Source: Gluconacetobacter diazotrophicus PA1 5
GTDB taxonomy: Bacteria; Pseudomonadota; Alphaproteobacteria; Acetobacterales; Acetobacteraceae
Reading direction: 5' to 3'
DNA length: 64,000 bases
NCBI RefSeq assembly: GCF_000021325.1
Contig: NC_011365.1
Location: 3,683,501 to 3,747,500, forward strand
Positions 35,982 through 46,418 of this stretch are shown piece by piece. The stretch's first letter is position 1; every line of letters starts with the position of its first letter. The notes under the pieces are model-generated. The model was not told the origin of the DNA. It saw only the letters and a list, made by a program, of their open reading frames with translations, and searched no databases. The translations under genes were made by a program, and so were the position numbers.

Positions 35982-36992
35982 TCAGGCCTGGGCCAGACTC
36001 GTATGCATCCCCAGCCGCGCGAGCAGCCTGGCATCGCGGCTGGCTTCGGGGTTGGGGGTGGTCAGCAGCTTCTCGCCATAGAAGATCGAATTCGCGCCGG
36101 CCAGGAAGCACAGGGTCTGCGCTTCGTCCGTCATGTCCTCGCGCCCCGCCGCCAGCCGTACCCGGCTGGCCGGCATGGCGATGCGCGCGGCGGCGATGAT
36201 GCGGACGAAGTCGATCGGATCGACCGGATCGGCCCCGGCCAGCGGCGTTCCCGCCACGCGGACCAGCAGGTTGATCGGCACGCTTTCGGGGTGCCGCGGC
36301 AGGCTGGCCAGGCTGGCGATCAGCCCCGCGCGGTCGTCGTCGTTCTCGCCCATGCCCACGATGCCGCCGCAGCAGACATTGATCCCGGCATCGCGCACAT
36401 GCGCCAGCGTATCCAGCCGCTCCTGATAGGTGCGGGTGGAAATGATGGACCCGTAATGCTCGGGCGAGGTGTCCAGATTGTGGTTGTAGTAATCCAGCCC
36501 GGCCTCGCGCAGGCGGTGCGCCTGCCGGTCGTCCAGCATGCCCAGCGTGACGCAGGTCTCCATGCCCAGGCTCTTCACGCCCTCGACCATGGCGCAAACG
36601 GTCTCCAGGTCATGATCCTTGGGCGAACGCCACGCGGCGCCCATGCAGAAGCGCGCGGCCCCGGCGTCCCGCGCCGCCCGGGCTTCCTTCAGCACGGCCT
36701 CCACCGCCATCAGGCGGCTGGCCTTCACGCCGCCGTCCTCGTGCTTCGCGCTCTGCGGGCAGTAGGCGCAATCCTCGGGGCAGCCGCCGGTCTTGATCGA
36801 CAGCAGGGTGGAAATCTGGATCTCGGTGGGGTCGAAGCGGGCGCGATGCACGCTCTGCGCCCGGAACATCAGTTCGGGGAAGGGCAGGGCGATCAGCGCC
36901 GCGATCTCGTCCCGCGTCCAGTCGGTGCGCACCGGCGGAAGCGACGGGTCGGCATGACACGGCGAGGTGGACGGGATGACACCATCGGGCAT
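35982..36992 (-). CDS. bioB: Biotin synthase
   Basis: A 336-residue radical SAM enzyme inserting sulfur into dethiobiotin. The 4Fe-4S motif is [24 protein letters not shown] and GGIVGMGE are later family segments. The ATG at 36992 follows family length; the upstream open frame is not coding. No other biotin genes are adjacent. Confidence 0.95.
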   Translation of the reverse strand: MPDGVIPSTSPCHADPSLPPVRTDWTRDEIAALIALPFPELMFRAQSVHRARFDPTEIQISTLLSIKTGGCPEDCAYCPQSAKHEDGGVKASRLMAVEAVLKEARAARDAGAARFCMGAAWRSPKDHDLETVCAMVEGVKSLGMETCVTLGMLDDRQAHRLREAGLDYYNHNLDTSPEHYGSIISTRTYQERLDTLAHVRDAGINVCCGGIVGMGENDDDRAGLIASLASLPRHPESVPINLLVRVAGTPLAGADPVDPIDFVRIIAAARIAMPASRVRLAAGREDMTDEAQTLCFLAGANSIFYGEKLLTTPNPEASRDARLLARLGMHTSLAQA

Positions 36993-37060
36993 CGGGCTGG
37001 TTCCTGGACTGTCGGCGATAAGGAACACGCTCTGCCACAGAAGGGGGGGCGGTGTCACCC

Positions 37061-37099
37061 AAGGCGTGCCCGGCCCGCGCAACGGGACGGGCACGCCTT
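37061..37099. terminator. Perfect 12-bp inverted repeat downstream of sucD
   Basis: AAGGCGTGCCCG and CGGGCACGCCTT are exact reverse complements separated by 15 bases, located just after the sucD stop on the minus strand. No T-run follows, so it could also be an mRNA-stabilising or attenuating stem before bioB. Confidence 0.5.
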
Positions 37100-37113
37100 G
37101 TGCGGCGGGCGGG

Positions 37114-37994
<881 letters not shown>

Positions 37995-37995
<1 letters not shown>

Positions 37996-39209
37996 CAGGC
38001 GGCCCCCCCGGCGAAAGCGGTTTCGCGCACGGCGGCGACGATCTTGGTGGCCGCGTCGGCCAGGTCGTCGGCCGGGATGATCCTCAGCCCCGATGCCGAC
38101 AGGATCTGGTGCCCCTGTTCGACGTTGGTGCCGGCCAGCCGCACCACCAGCGGCACGTGCAGCCCCGTTTCGCGCGACGCGGCGACGATGGCGTCCGCGA
38201 TGATGTCGCAGCGCATGATGCCGCCGAAGATGTTCACCAGGATGCCGCGCACCTTGCGGTCGGACAGCAGGATGCGGAACGCCGCCGCCACCCGTTCGCG
38301 CGTGGCGCCGCCGCCCACGTCCAGGAAGTTGGCCGGTTCCTCGCCCTCCATCTTGATGATGTCCATGGTCGCCATCGCCAGCCCGGCGCCGTTGACCATG
38401 CAGCCGATGGTCCCGTCCAGCCCGACATAGGCCAGGCCGTGGCGCGCGGCCTCGCGCTCGCGGGGGTCTTCCTCGTTCTCGTCGCGCAGTTCTTCCAGTT
38501 CCGGATGGCGGAACAGCGCGTTGTCGTCGAAGCTCATCTTGGCGTCCAGCGCCAGAAGGTCGCCCGACCGGGTGACGACCAGCGGATTGATCTCGACGAT
38601 CGCGGCGTCCAGCGCCACGAACGCGTCATAGGCCGCGCGCAGCACGGTGGTGAAGGCGCGGATCGAGCGTCCATGCAGGTCCAGCCGCGCCGCCAGCGTG
38701 CGCGCCTGGTAGTCGGACAGGCCGGTGGCCGGGTCGATCGGTTCCTTCAGGATACGCTCGGGCGTGGCGGCGGCGACGTCCTCGATCGCCATGCCGCCGT
38801 CCTGCGACGCCACGATGACGATGCGCCCAGTGCCGCGATCCACCAGCAGCGACAGGTACAGCTCGCGCCCGATATCGCATCCGGCCTCGATATACAGGCG
38901 GCGGACCACGCGGCCGGCAGAGCCGGTCTGGCGCGTGACCAGGGTCTGGTCCAGCATCGCGATGGCGGCCTGCTCGGCATCCTCGGGCGTGCGGGCCAGG
39001 CGTACGCCGCCCTTGCCGCCGGGATCATGGGCGAAATGACCCGCGCCGCGGCCGCCGGCATGGATCTGCGCCTTGACCACCACCAGCGGGGCACCCATCG
39101 CGCGGGCGGCCAGCAGGGCTTCGTCCGGGGAACGGACGACGCGCCCATCGGGAACCGGCATGCCGAAGCCCTTCAACAGGGCCTTTGCCTGATATTCATG
39201 TATGTTCAT
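37995..39209 (-). CDS. sucC: Succinate--CoA ligase, beta subunit
   Basis: A 404-residue ATP-grasp subunit. The N-terminus [35 protein letters not shown] and [11 protein letters not shown] are standard for alphaproteobacterial SucC. The sequence is closer to SucC than to malate thiokinase MtkA in the regions read. Acetobacter aceti is reported to use a succinyl-CoA:acetate CoA-transferase in place of this enzyme, so its presence here is informative about lineage. Confidence 0.94.
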
Positions 39210-39434
39210 ACGGTTTGATCCGCGTTTGTTATCGTTGCGCGCCCGGGTAAGCCGGGGTGGGGCGAACCGGGTGGCATGCTGGGGTGGGCATGGTCCCGAT
39301 CAGCTCTGCATGGCATAATCGGATCGTTTATGCCATCTCGGAAGCTGAAAAGGATCTGTTCAGACCCGTATATGCCCCGTGCGGGATACCGGGGAACGCG
39401 GGTGGGACGAAAGCCGGGGGAAAGACAGGGCAGG

Positions 39435-40259
39435 ATGAAACATTGGCGCATTGAACAGATGGATTGGGACAGTTTCGATCCGGCGCGCCTGGACCCCGAC
39501 ATCATCCCGGTGGTCAAGGCGGCTTCGGTCGTCGAACGGAACGGCGTCGATTACGCCGTGTACCTGAACAACGTGTTCTTCGACGACCCGGCCTTCCAGG
39601 CGGCCGCCGACAACTGGGCGATCGAGGAAGTGCAGCACGGCGACGCGCTGGGGCGCTGGGCGATGATGGCCGACCCGACCTGGAACTACCCCGAGGCCTT
39701 CGCGCGCTACCGCGAATCCTACAAGCTGGAACTGGAGGTCGACCGTTCGATTCGCGGCTCGCGCACCGGCGAGCTGATCGCCCGGTGCATGGTCGAAACC
39801 GGGACCTCGTCCTTCTATACCGCCCTGGCCGACGCGACGGACGAACCGCTGCTGAAGGCGATCTGCCGGCAGATCGCGGCCGACGAATACCGGCATTTCA
39901 AGCTGTTCTACGACCATATGCACCGCTACCTGAAGCGCGAACGCCTGGGCGTGTGGCAGCGCGCCCGCATCGCCCTGGGCCGGGTGACGGAAACCGAGGA
40001 CGACGAACTGGCCTCGGCCTACCACACGACCAACGAACCGCCCGGCGTGCCCTACGACCATCGGCGCTGCATCGCGGCCTACATGGCGCGGGCCATGCGC
40101 GTCTATCAGCTCCGGCACACGACCCGCGTCACGGGCATGATCCTGAAGACCATCGGCGTGGCACCCCATGGCTGGGTCCATGCGCTGATCGCCCAGGTGA
40201 TCTATCGTGCGATTCGCCTGCGCCAGAAGAAATTCGCCCGTCAGGCCGCCCTGGCATGA
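39435..40259 (+). CDS. Ferritin-like diiron protein
   Basis: A 274-residue soluble protein with a four-helix-bundle pattern and a plausible complete diiron site. The ligands are Glu34, E65-V-Q-H68, Glu121 and E151-Y-R-H154, like acyl-ACP desaturases, AurF-type oxygenases and rubrerythrin relatives. The substrate is unknown; the best guess is an oxygen-dependent modification of a lipid or carrier-bound substrate. The ATG at 39435 has CAGG upstream. Divergent from sucCD, followed by a Dabb protein. Confidence 0.75.
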   Translation: MKHWRIEQMDWDSFDPARLDPDIIPVVKAASVVERNGVDYAVYLNNVFFDDPAFQAAADNWAIEEVQHGDALGRWAMMADPTWNYPEAFARYRESYKLELEVDRSIRGSRTGELIARCMVETGTSSFYTALADATDEPLLKAICRQIAADEYRHFKLFYDHMHRYLKRERLGVWQRARIALGRVTETEDDELASAYHTTNEPPGVPYDHRRCIAAYMARAMRVYQLRHTTRVTGMILKTIGVAPHGWVHALIAQVIYRAIRLRQKKFARQAALA

Positions 40260-40303
40260 CACGGCCGCCCGCTTCGAAAGGCTTGCTGCAGAAGGACTAC
40301 CAC

Positions 40304-40918
40304 ATGTTCGACCGGACCAAGGCTGCGGCCGCCGGGCTGCTGGCGGCGAGTCTCCTGGCGGGCCTGCCGGCGCGGGCCCAGCCTTATTCCCTGCCAATCG
40401 CGACCTCGCCGGCGGCCCCGCCGCTGCCCGACGCCGCCGCCACCGCCGTCCAGCAGGTGATGGCCCAGGTGGGGGTCGCCGCCTTCACTGCCCCCGATTT
40501 TCGTCCCGGCCTCGTCCGGCACATGGTGCTGTTTCGCTTCCAGAAGGCCGTGACCCCCTTCCAGAAGGCCGAAATCGCCCGGCGCTTCCTGGAACTGGCG
40601 GTCGATTCGCGTCGCCCGGACGGACGGCCGCTGGTGCTGTCGATCGAAAGCGGGATACAGGACAGCGGCGAAGGCCAAGACGAGGGATACGAGATGGGAT
40701 TCCTCGTCTCGTTCGCGTCCGAGGGGGATCGCAATTATTATGTGGGCCGTCCGGTTGTGACCGCGCCCGGTTTCTTCGACCCCGCGCATGACGCGTTCAA
40801 GGCGTTCGCGTCGCCGTACCTGGCAGGGGCCATGGTCTTCGACTATCGCGTCGCCGCCATGGCGCAGCCGCCTTCGGCCGCGAAGCCGGCGAAGGGCGGG
40901 GCGGCCCGCCGCAAGTAA
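40304..40918 (+). CDS. Exported Dabb (stress-responsive A/B barrel) domain protein
   Basis: A 204-residue protein with a Sec signal peptide ending near ARAQ (residues 1-26). A Dabb-like ferredoxin-fold domain starts at VRHMVLFRFQKAVTPFQK and includes ESGIQDSGEGQDEGYEMGF and YLAGAMVFDYRV. The family is small and mostly uncharacterised. AGAAGGA upstream supports the ATG at 40304, and the signal peptide agrees. Its stop codon lies inside the first copy of a tandem palindromic repeat. Confidence 0.75.
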   Translation: MFDRTKAAAAGLLAASLLAGLPARAQPYSLPIATSPAAPPLPDAAATAVQQVMAQVGVAAFTAPDFRPGLVRHMVLFRFQKAVTPFQKAEIARRFLELAVDSRRPDGRPLVLSIESGIQDSGEGQDEGYEMGFLVSFASEGDRNYYVGRPVVTAPGFFDPAHDAFKAFASPYLAGAMVFDYRVAAMAQPPSAAKPAKGGAARRK

Positions 40919-40959
40919 GCCACCCGTCCGGGTGGCAAGTAAGCCACCCGTCCGGGTGG
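40912..40959. repeat. Tandem duplication of a 24-bp palindrome-containing unit
   Basis: A 24-bp unit occurs twice without a gap. Each copy contains the perfect 18-nt hairpin GCCACCCG-TC-CGGGTGGC, and the gene's TAA stop is in copy one. The duplication gives two consecutive stems between the Dabb gene and pepO, likely a terminator or mRNA-end structure. Confidence 0.9.
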
Positions 40960-40979
40960 CGAGATATAAAGGGAGCAGG

Positions 40980-43109
40980 ATGTCAGATTTCACGGGATAC
41001 GGATCGGGCCGTCGGGGCGGGCGGGCGCGTGCGTCGTTGCTGTGCGGAACGGCATTTCTGGTTGCGGCCGGACTGCTCGCCTCCGGGGGGGCCCGGGCAG
41101 CCGATATCGCGCAGACCTCCGCCGCCAAGGAGCCTGCCGCGCCGTCCTACGGCACGTGGGGCTTCGACATGGCGGGCCGCGACACCGCGATCGTGCCGGG
41201 CAACGACTTCTTCGGGTACGCCAACGGCCGTGCGGTGCATGACATCGTCATTCCCCCGGACATGACGGCCTATGGGCCGTTCAACATGCTGCATGAACTC
41301 TCGCGCCAGCGCGTGCAGGCCATCCTTCGGGACCTGTCGGCCCACCCGGTGGCGCAGCCCGCAACGGTGGACCAGAAGCTGGGCACCTTCTATGCGACCT
41401 TCATGGACGAACAGGGGATCGAATCCCTGGGCGTCCGTCCGCTGGCCCCCGGGCTGGACGCGATCCGCGCGGTGGACACCCGCACGGCCTTCGCCGCCCT
41501 GCTGGGCCGGGCGCAGTCGGGTTTCCAGTATTCGCTGTTCGGGCTGGGAATCCAGCCCGACGCCAAGGACCCGACCGTCTATGCCCTGACGCTGGACCAG
41601 GCCGGGATCGGCCTGCCGGACCGCGATTATTACCTGAAGCCCGCGATGGCGGCGAAGAAGACCGCCTACCAGGCCTATGTCCAGCAGGTCCTGACCATGA
41701 TCCAGTGGCCGGACGCGGCGAAGATGGCGCCCGCCATCGTGGCGTTCGAAACCCGGCTGGCCGGTGCGCACTGGGCGCGGCAGGACATGCGCGACCCCGA
41801 CCGGACCTACAACCCGATCACAGTGCCGGACCTGCGCAAGCGCGCGCCAGGCTTCGACTGGGCGGCCTACCTGACCGGCGCCGAACTGCCGCCCGGCATC
41901 GTCACGTCGGGCACCCTGATCGTCGGCGAACCCGATGCCGTCGTGGGCGAAGCCCGGATCGCGTCCGAAACCGACCTGGCCACGCTGCGCGCCTGGCTGG
42001 CTTTCCACCTGGTGGACAACGCGGCGCGCTACCTGCCACGCGCGTTCGTCCAGGCCTCGTTCGACTTCAACGACAAGACCCTGGGCGGCCAGCCGCAACT
42101 GCCCGAGCGCTGGAAGCGCGGAGTGACAGTCACCAGCAGCGCGATGGGCATGGCGCTGGGTCAGACCTATGTCGCGCGCTACTTCCCGCCGGCCTATCGC
42201 GATACGATGCGCGCCCTGACCGGCGAACTGAAGGCCGCCTTCCGGGTCCGGCTGCAGCATAATGAATGGATGGGCCCGCAGACCCGCGCCGCAGCGTTGC
42301 AGAAGCTCGATCATTTCACCATCCAGATCGGCTATCCCAACCGCTGGCGTGACTACAGCACCCTGCCGATCCGCCAGGGGGACGCGTACGGCAACGCGGA
42401 ACGGGCGGTGGCCTTCGAATGGCGCTACTGGCTGGGTCACCTGGGCCACCCGGTGGACCGGGACGAGTGGGACATGACGCCGCAGACCGTCAACGCCTAC
42501 AACAACCCCCTGTTCAACGAGGTCGTGTTCCCCGCAGCGATCCTGCAGCCGCCGTTCTTCAACCCGAAGGCCGACCCGGCGATCAATTACGGCGCCATCG
42601 GCGGCGTGATCGGGCACGAGATGACGCATTCCTTCGACGACGAGGGGCGCAAGTTCGACTACCTCGGCCGACTGAAGGAATGGTGGACCAAGGACGACGC
42701 GGCCCGCTTCGACAAACTGGCGGCCCGCTTCGGCGCGCAGTACGACGCGTTCCAGGTCCTGCCGGGCGTGCATGTGAACGGCAAGCTGACGATGGGCGAG
42801 AACATCGCCGACCTGGGCGGCCTGACCCTGGCGCTGGATGCCTATCATGCGTCGCTGCACGGCAAGCCCGCGCCGGTGATCGGCGGACTGACCGGCGACC
42901 AGCGCGTGTTCCTGGGCTGGGCGCAGGTCTGGCGGCAGAAGATGCGCGACGATACCGTGCGGGCGCGGATCATGACCGACCCGCATTCCCCGCCGCAGGC
43001 GCGGGTCAACCTGCCTATGCATAATATCGATGCCTGGTATCGGGCATGGAACGTCAAGCCGGGCGACACGCTCTACCTCAAGCCCGAGGCGCGCGTGAAA
43101 ATCTGGTAA
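40980..43109 (+). CDS. M13-family metallopeptidase (PepO/neprilysin-like)
   Basis: A 709-residue exported zinc endopeptidase. A signal peptide covers about 1-42, with cleavage near GARAAD. Zinc ligands are in VIGHEMTHSFDDEG (HExxH) and in ENIADLGG (third Glu). The N-terminal M13 domain starts with PGNDFFGYANG. AYNNPLFNEVVFPAAIL is a further family mark. GGGAGCAGG lies before the ATG. Role in periplasmic peptide turnover is inferred from the family. Confidence 0.92.
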   Translation: MSDFTGYGSGRRGGRARASLLCGTAFLVAAGLLASGGARAADIAQTSAAKEPAAPSYGTWGFDMAGRDTAIVPGNDFFGYANGRAVHDIVIPPDMTAYGPFNMLHELSRQRVQAILRDLSAHPVAQPATVDQKLGTFYATFMDEQGIESLGVRPLAPGLDAIRAVDTRTAFAALLGRAQSGFQYSLFGLGIQPDAKDPTVYALTLDQAGIGLPDRDYYLKPAMAAKKTAYQAYVQQVLTMIQWPDAAKMAPAIVAFETRLAGAHWARQDMRDPDRTYNPITVPDLRKRAPGFDWAAYLTGAELPPGIVTSGTLIVGEPDAVVGEARIASETDLATLRAWLAFHLVDNAARYLPRAFVQASFDFNDKTLGGQPQLPERWKRGVTVTSSAMGMALGQTYVARYFPPAYRDTMRALTGELKAAFRVRLQHNEWMGPQTRAAALQKLDHFTIQIGYPNRWRDYSTLPIRQGDAYGNAERAVAFEWRYWLGHLGHPVDRDEWDMTPQTVNAYNNPLFNEVVFPAAILQPPFFNPKADPAINYGAIGGVIGHEMTHSFDDEGRKFDYLGRLKEWWTKDDAARFDKLAARFGAQYDAFQVLPGVHVNGKLTMGENIADLGGLTLALDAYHASLHGKPAPVIGGLTGDQRVFLGWAQVWRQKMRDDTVRARIMTDPHSPPQARVNLPMHNIDAWYRAWNVKPGDTLYLKPEARVKIW

Positions 43110-43201
43110 CGGCGGCCCGCGTCCCGGCTTTTTGTCCGGCCGGCCCCTTGCGCAAACGGGTTTCACCTGCTGGAACCACCCCGAATACGGGGAGAGGTGA
43201 T

Positions 43202-43960
43202 ATGACGACGGTGACGCTGGGCCATCCGGATACCATTCTGCACGCGGCGGCGGCGGCGGCCGTGGTGCGCGTGCTGGAGGCCTACGAGATGGAGGTCGAA
43301 TACGTCACCGGGACCCGGAACGACCTGTCGGCGGCGATGGCGGCGGGCGGGATCGACCTGTTCGTGTCGGCCTGGCTGCCGGATATCGATCCCGACTGGC
43401 TGGCCCCCGCGCTGGGGATGGAAGCGTTCGGCGGCCTGTACAAGCCCGTCTTCGGCTGGGCCCTGCCCGAGGGCAGCGCCCCGCACGTCGTCACCATCGC
43501 GGACCTCGCCACCGATGACGGCACGGTCAGCCGCAACATCGTGACCCCGGAATCGGTGATCGAACGGGTGCGGCAGGGCGTCGCCGCCTATGGCCTGACC
43601 GAATGCGGCTTCACCCTCGACGCCCGCCCCGACGAGGACGCGTTCCAGCACGCCGCCCAGGCGATCGAAACCGGCGAGGCCACGATCCTGCCGCTCTGGC
43701 AGCCCCATTTCCTGCATCATGGCGGCCGGCTGCGCCTGCTGGACGACCCCAAGGCCGGCCTGGGTGGCGAACAGCAGGCACGGTTGCTGCTGCGCACGGC
43801 GGCGCGCGAGACGCTGGATTCCGACCTGCTGGACGAACTGGACGAACTGACGCTGGGCAACAAGGTCGTCAGCGCCCTCGATTACGCCATGCGCCACGAG
43901 GGCATGAGCGCCGACGAGGCCGCCGAGGCCTGGCAGCGCGGCAAGCTGCTGCCGCGCTAA
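43202..43960 (+). CDS. OpuAC-like substrate-binding domain protein without signal peptide
   Basis: A 252-residue protein resembling the substrate-binding component of glycine betaine/proline ABC transporters. It reads GHPDTILHAAAAAAVVRVLE, GIDLFVSAWLPDID and ILPLWQPHFLHH, the last carrying Trp residues typical of the quaternary-ammonium box. There is no N-terminal signal or lipobox, and no permease or ATPase is adjacent, so it is likely cytoplasmic, perhaps a sensor or sequestering protein. GGGGAGAGGTGAT is upstream. The next gene follows after two bases. Confidence 0.7.
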   Translation: MTTVTLGHPDTILHAAAAAAVVRVLEAYEMEVEYVTGTRNDLSAAMAAGGIDLFVSAWLPDIDPDWLAPALGMEAFGGLYKPVFGWALPEGSAPHVVTIADLATDDGTVSRNIVTPESVIERVRQGVAAYGLTECGFTLDARPDEDAFQHAAQAIETGEATILPLWQPHFLHHGGRLRLLDDPKAGLGGEQQARLLLRTAARETLDSDLLDELDELTLGNKVVSALDYAMRHEGMSADEAAEAWQRGKLLPR

Positions 43961-43962
43961 GG

Positions 43963-44799
43963 ATGTCCGGCTTCCTGCACGAGGTCGATTACTGGCTCTT
44001 CGGTGCGCGCCGCGCGCGGTCGCAGCCGCTCTATGCGCTGGTCGAGGGGGCGGAAGGCGCCCAGGCGCTGGCCGCCGACCTTGCCCGTGCCGGCCGGCCC
44101 GGCGGCGTCACGCGCCTAGACCCCTCCGCCACGCTGCGGGACGCGCCGTATGATTTCATCGCCTGCGACCTGCGCCCCCATGCCGGCCACGACCTGATCC
44201 TGGCCGATCTGGCGGGCCTTCTGGCGCCGGGCGGCGGCATGCGGATCACGGTCGCGGCTGCGTCCTGTGACGTGCCCGGCCTGTTCGGGCTGCTGGATCG
44301 CGCGGGATTGCAGGCCGCCAGCCTGCTTCCGCCCTTGCTCTATGACCCGGACGCGTTCCAGCCCGATCCCGGTCCGTATTCATGCCTTCCCACCGTGCCG
44401 GACCGCATGCGGGCCGCCATGGGCGAATCGCTGGCGGGCGACGTGCCGGCCCACGTGGTCTACGCCCGGCGGACCGGCGACGATATCGCCTGGGCGGACC
44501 CGATGGACCGCGCCGCTGTTCCCTTCCTGCGCGATGGATCGGGCGTCGAACTGGTACGGCGAATCCGGCTCGAGGACGACCGCCTGCCGGTCACGCTGGG
44601 TACCCGAATCGTCGCCCTGAAGGTGCCGCCGCAGACGCGGGGACTGGTGCCGCTGCTGGACGGCGCGCGCACGGTCGCCGATCTGGTGGCGATCATGGTG
44701 TCTCGCGGCGTGCCCGCCGAACGGTTCGATGCGATCTGGCGGACGATGTTCGCGACCCTGTCGGGCCTGAACCAGGTGTTGCTCCAGGCACCGCCGTGA
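43963..44799 (+). CDS. Methyltransferase-like protein with a degenerate SAM site
   Basis: A 278-residue protein. The segment YDFIACDLRPHAGHDLILADLAGLLAPGGGMRITV resembles the middle of a class I methyltransferase fold. The usual Gly-rich motif I is missing; the region reads ALVEGAEGAQALAADLA. The C-terminal part (PQTRGLVPLLDGARTVADL) looks like the regulatory tail of some methyltransferases. The function is not known. It is coupled to the preceding and following genes, two bases after one and overlapping the other by four. Confidence 0.5.
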   Translation: MSGFLHEVDYWLFGARRARSQPLYALVEGAEGAQALAADLARAGRPGGVTRLDPSATLRDAPYDFIACDLRPHAGHDLILADLAGLLAPGGGMRITVAAASCDVPGLFGLLDRAGLQAASLLPPLLYDPDAFQPDPGPYSCLPTVPDRMRAAMGESLAGDVPAHVVYARRTGDDIAWADPMDRAAVPFLRDGSGVELVRRIRLEDDRLPVTLGTRIVALKVPPQTRGLVPLLDGARTVADLVAIMVSRGVPAERFDAIWRTMFATLSGLNQVLLQAPP

Positions 44800-45308
44800 C
44801 GGCGGGGCTGCCCGTCGTGATCTTCGGGGCCGCGGTCCGTCCGGACGGCACGCCGACCGCCACCCTGCGCTACCGGACTGAAGCCGCCATCGCCTATGGG
44901 CGCACCCTGCCGTCCCCGCTGTTCATTCCCACCGGCGGCAGCCCGGACGGCCGTCCGACCGAAGCTGCCCTGATGGCGGACCTGCTGCGCGCGGCCGGGG
45001 TGCCGGATCGCGCGATCGTGGTCGAGGACACGGCGCGGGATACGCTGGATTCGGTGCTGGCCTGCACGGCCCTGCTGCGGGCCCGGGGGTGTCGCGGCCC
45101 GGTCGCGGTGGCCAGCAGCGCCTATCACCTGCCCCGGTGCCTGGTCCTGATGCGTCAGGCGGGCTGGCGCGTCGTGCGTGTGCCGCCGCCCCGGGTGCCG
45201 GCCTCGCGTCATCTCGGGCGCCGGTGGTTCTGGCGCCTGCGGGAAATCCCGGCCCTGCCGTGGGACATGCTGCTGCTGGCCCGTCAGGGACGCGCGTCCG
45301 GCGATTGA
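44796..45308 (+). CDS. YdcF/SanA-family DUF218 protein
   Basis: A 170-residue protein of the DUF218 family, implicated in envelope-related or SAM-binding roles. It reads VVIFGAAVRPDGTP, LFIPTGG, the VVEDTARDT segment with the conserved acidic residue, and ASSAYHLPRC. A GTG start overlaps the previous stop (GTGA). It lacks the long membrane N-terminus of many members. Confidence 0.8.
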   Translation: MTAGLPVVIFGAAVRPDGTPTATLRYRTEAAIAYGRTLPSPLFIPTGGSPDGRPTEAALMADLLRAAGVPDRAIVVEDTARDTLDSVLACTALLRARGCRGPVAVASSAYHLPRCLVLMRQAGWRVVRVPPPRVPASRHLGRRWFWRLREIPALPWDMLLLARQGRASGD

Positions 45309-45400
45309 CCCGGGCGATTGACACGGGCGACCTCCTGCCGCCATCTCGCGGGCCGGAAGGCGCACCATCCATGCGCAACATCTTGAATAACGAGGACGCC

Positions 45401-46372
45401 ATGCCTGTTCACGCTTTCATCTTCCCCGGCCAGGGCAGCCAGTCCGTCGGAATGGGAAGCGAACTCGCGGCAGCTTTCGCCCCGGCGCGCGAGGTGTTCC
45501 AGGAAGTCGACGACGCGCTGGACCAGAAGCTGTCGGCCCTGATGTTCGAAGGACCGATGGAGGACCTGACCCGCACCGAAAACACCCAGCCCGCCCTGAT
45601 GGCCGTGTCGCTGGCGGTGCTGCGGGTGCTGGAGAAGGAAGGCGGCCTGGACCTGAAGCGCACGGCTGCCCTGGTCGCCGGCCACTCGCTGGGCGAATAT
45701 TCCGCCCTGGCGGCGGCCGGCGCGCTGGGTATCGCCCAGACCGCGCGCCTGCTGCGCCTGCGCGGCACCGCCATGCAGAAGGCGGTGCCGGCGGGCGAGG
45801 GCGGGATGGCCGCGCTGATCGGCGTGGACCTGGACCAGGCCCGCGCCATCTGCGCCGAAGCCGCGATCCTGCGGACCGAGGGCCAGCCGGACCGGACCGA
45901 GACGATCGAAATCGCCAATGACAATGGCGGGGGCCAGATCGTCATTTCCGGCCGCCTTTCGGCCGTCGAGCGGGCGATCGGCGTGGCCAAGGCGCGCGGG
46001 GTGAAGCGCGCGCTGCTGCTGCCGGTGTCGGCCCCCTTCCATTGTTCGCTGATGGCCCCCGCCGCCGACGCGATGGGCGAGGCCCTGGAGCGGGCCGAGA
46101 TCGCGCCGCCGGTCGTGCCGGTGGTGGCGAACGTGTCGGCGGCCAAGGTGACGGACCCCCAGGCGATCCGCGACCTGCTGGTGCGCCAGGTTACCGGGAC
46201 CGTGCGCTGGCGCGAGAGCGTCGAGGCGATGGCGGCGATGGGCGTCGACAGTTTCGTCGAACTGGGCGCCGGCAAGGTGCTGTCCGGCCTGGTGCGGCGC
46301 ATCGTCCCCGACGCGGCGACCCGTTCGGTCGGCACGCCGGCGGACGTCGAGGCATTTCTCGCGACCCTGTGA
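45401..46372 (+). CDS. fabD: Malonyl-CoA:ACP transacylase
   Basis: A 323-residue acyltransferase loading malonyl groups on ACP for fatty acid synthesis. FIFPGQGSQSVGMG at the N-terminus, the nucleophile elbow GHSLGEYSALAAAG, and APFHCSLM with the catalytic His are all present. The ATG at 45401 has GAGGA about six bases upstream. An ATG at 45371 would add ten residues. Confidence 0.95.
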   Translation: MPVHAFIFPGQGSQSVGMGSELAAAFAPAREVFQEVDDALDQKLSALMFEGPMEDLTRTENTQPALMAVSLAVLRVLEKEGGLDLKRTAALVAGHSLGEYSALAAAGALGIAQTARLLRLRGTAMQKAVPAGEGGMAALIGVDLDQARAICAEAAILRTEGQPDRTETIEIANDNGGGQIVISGRLSAVERAIGVAKARGVKRALLLPVSAPFHCSLMAPAADAMGEALERAEIAPPVVPVVANVSAAKVTDPQAIRDLLVRQVTGTVRWRESVEAMAAMGVDSFVELGAGKVLSGLVRRIVPDAATRSVGTPADVEAFLATL

Positions 46373-46418
46373 TGGATCGCTTTATACGGACTGATATTCT
46401 AGGGACGAGGACAGGCTG

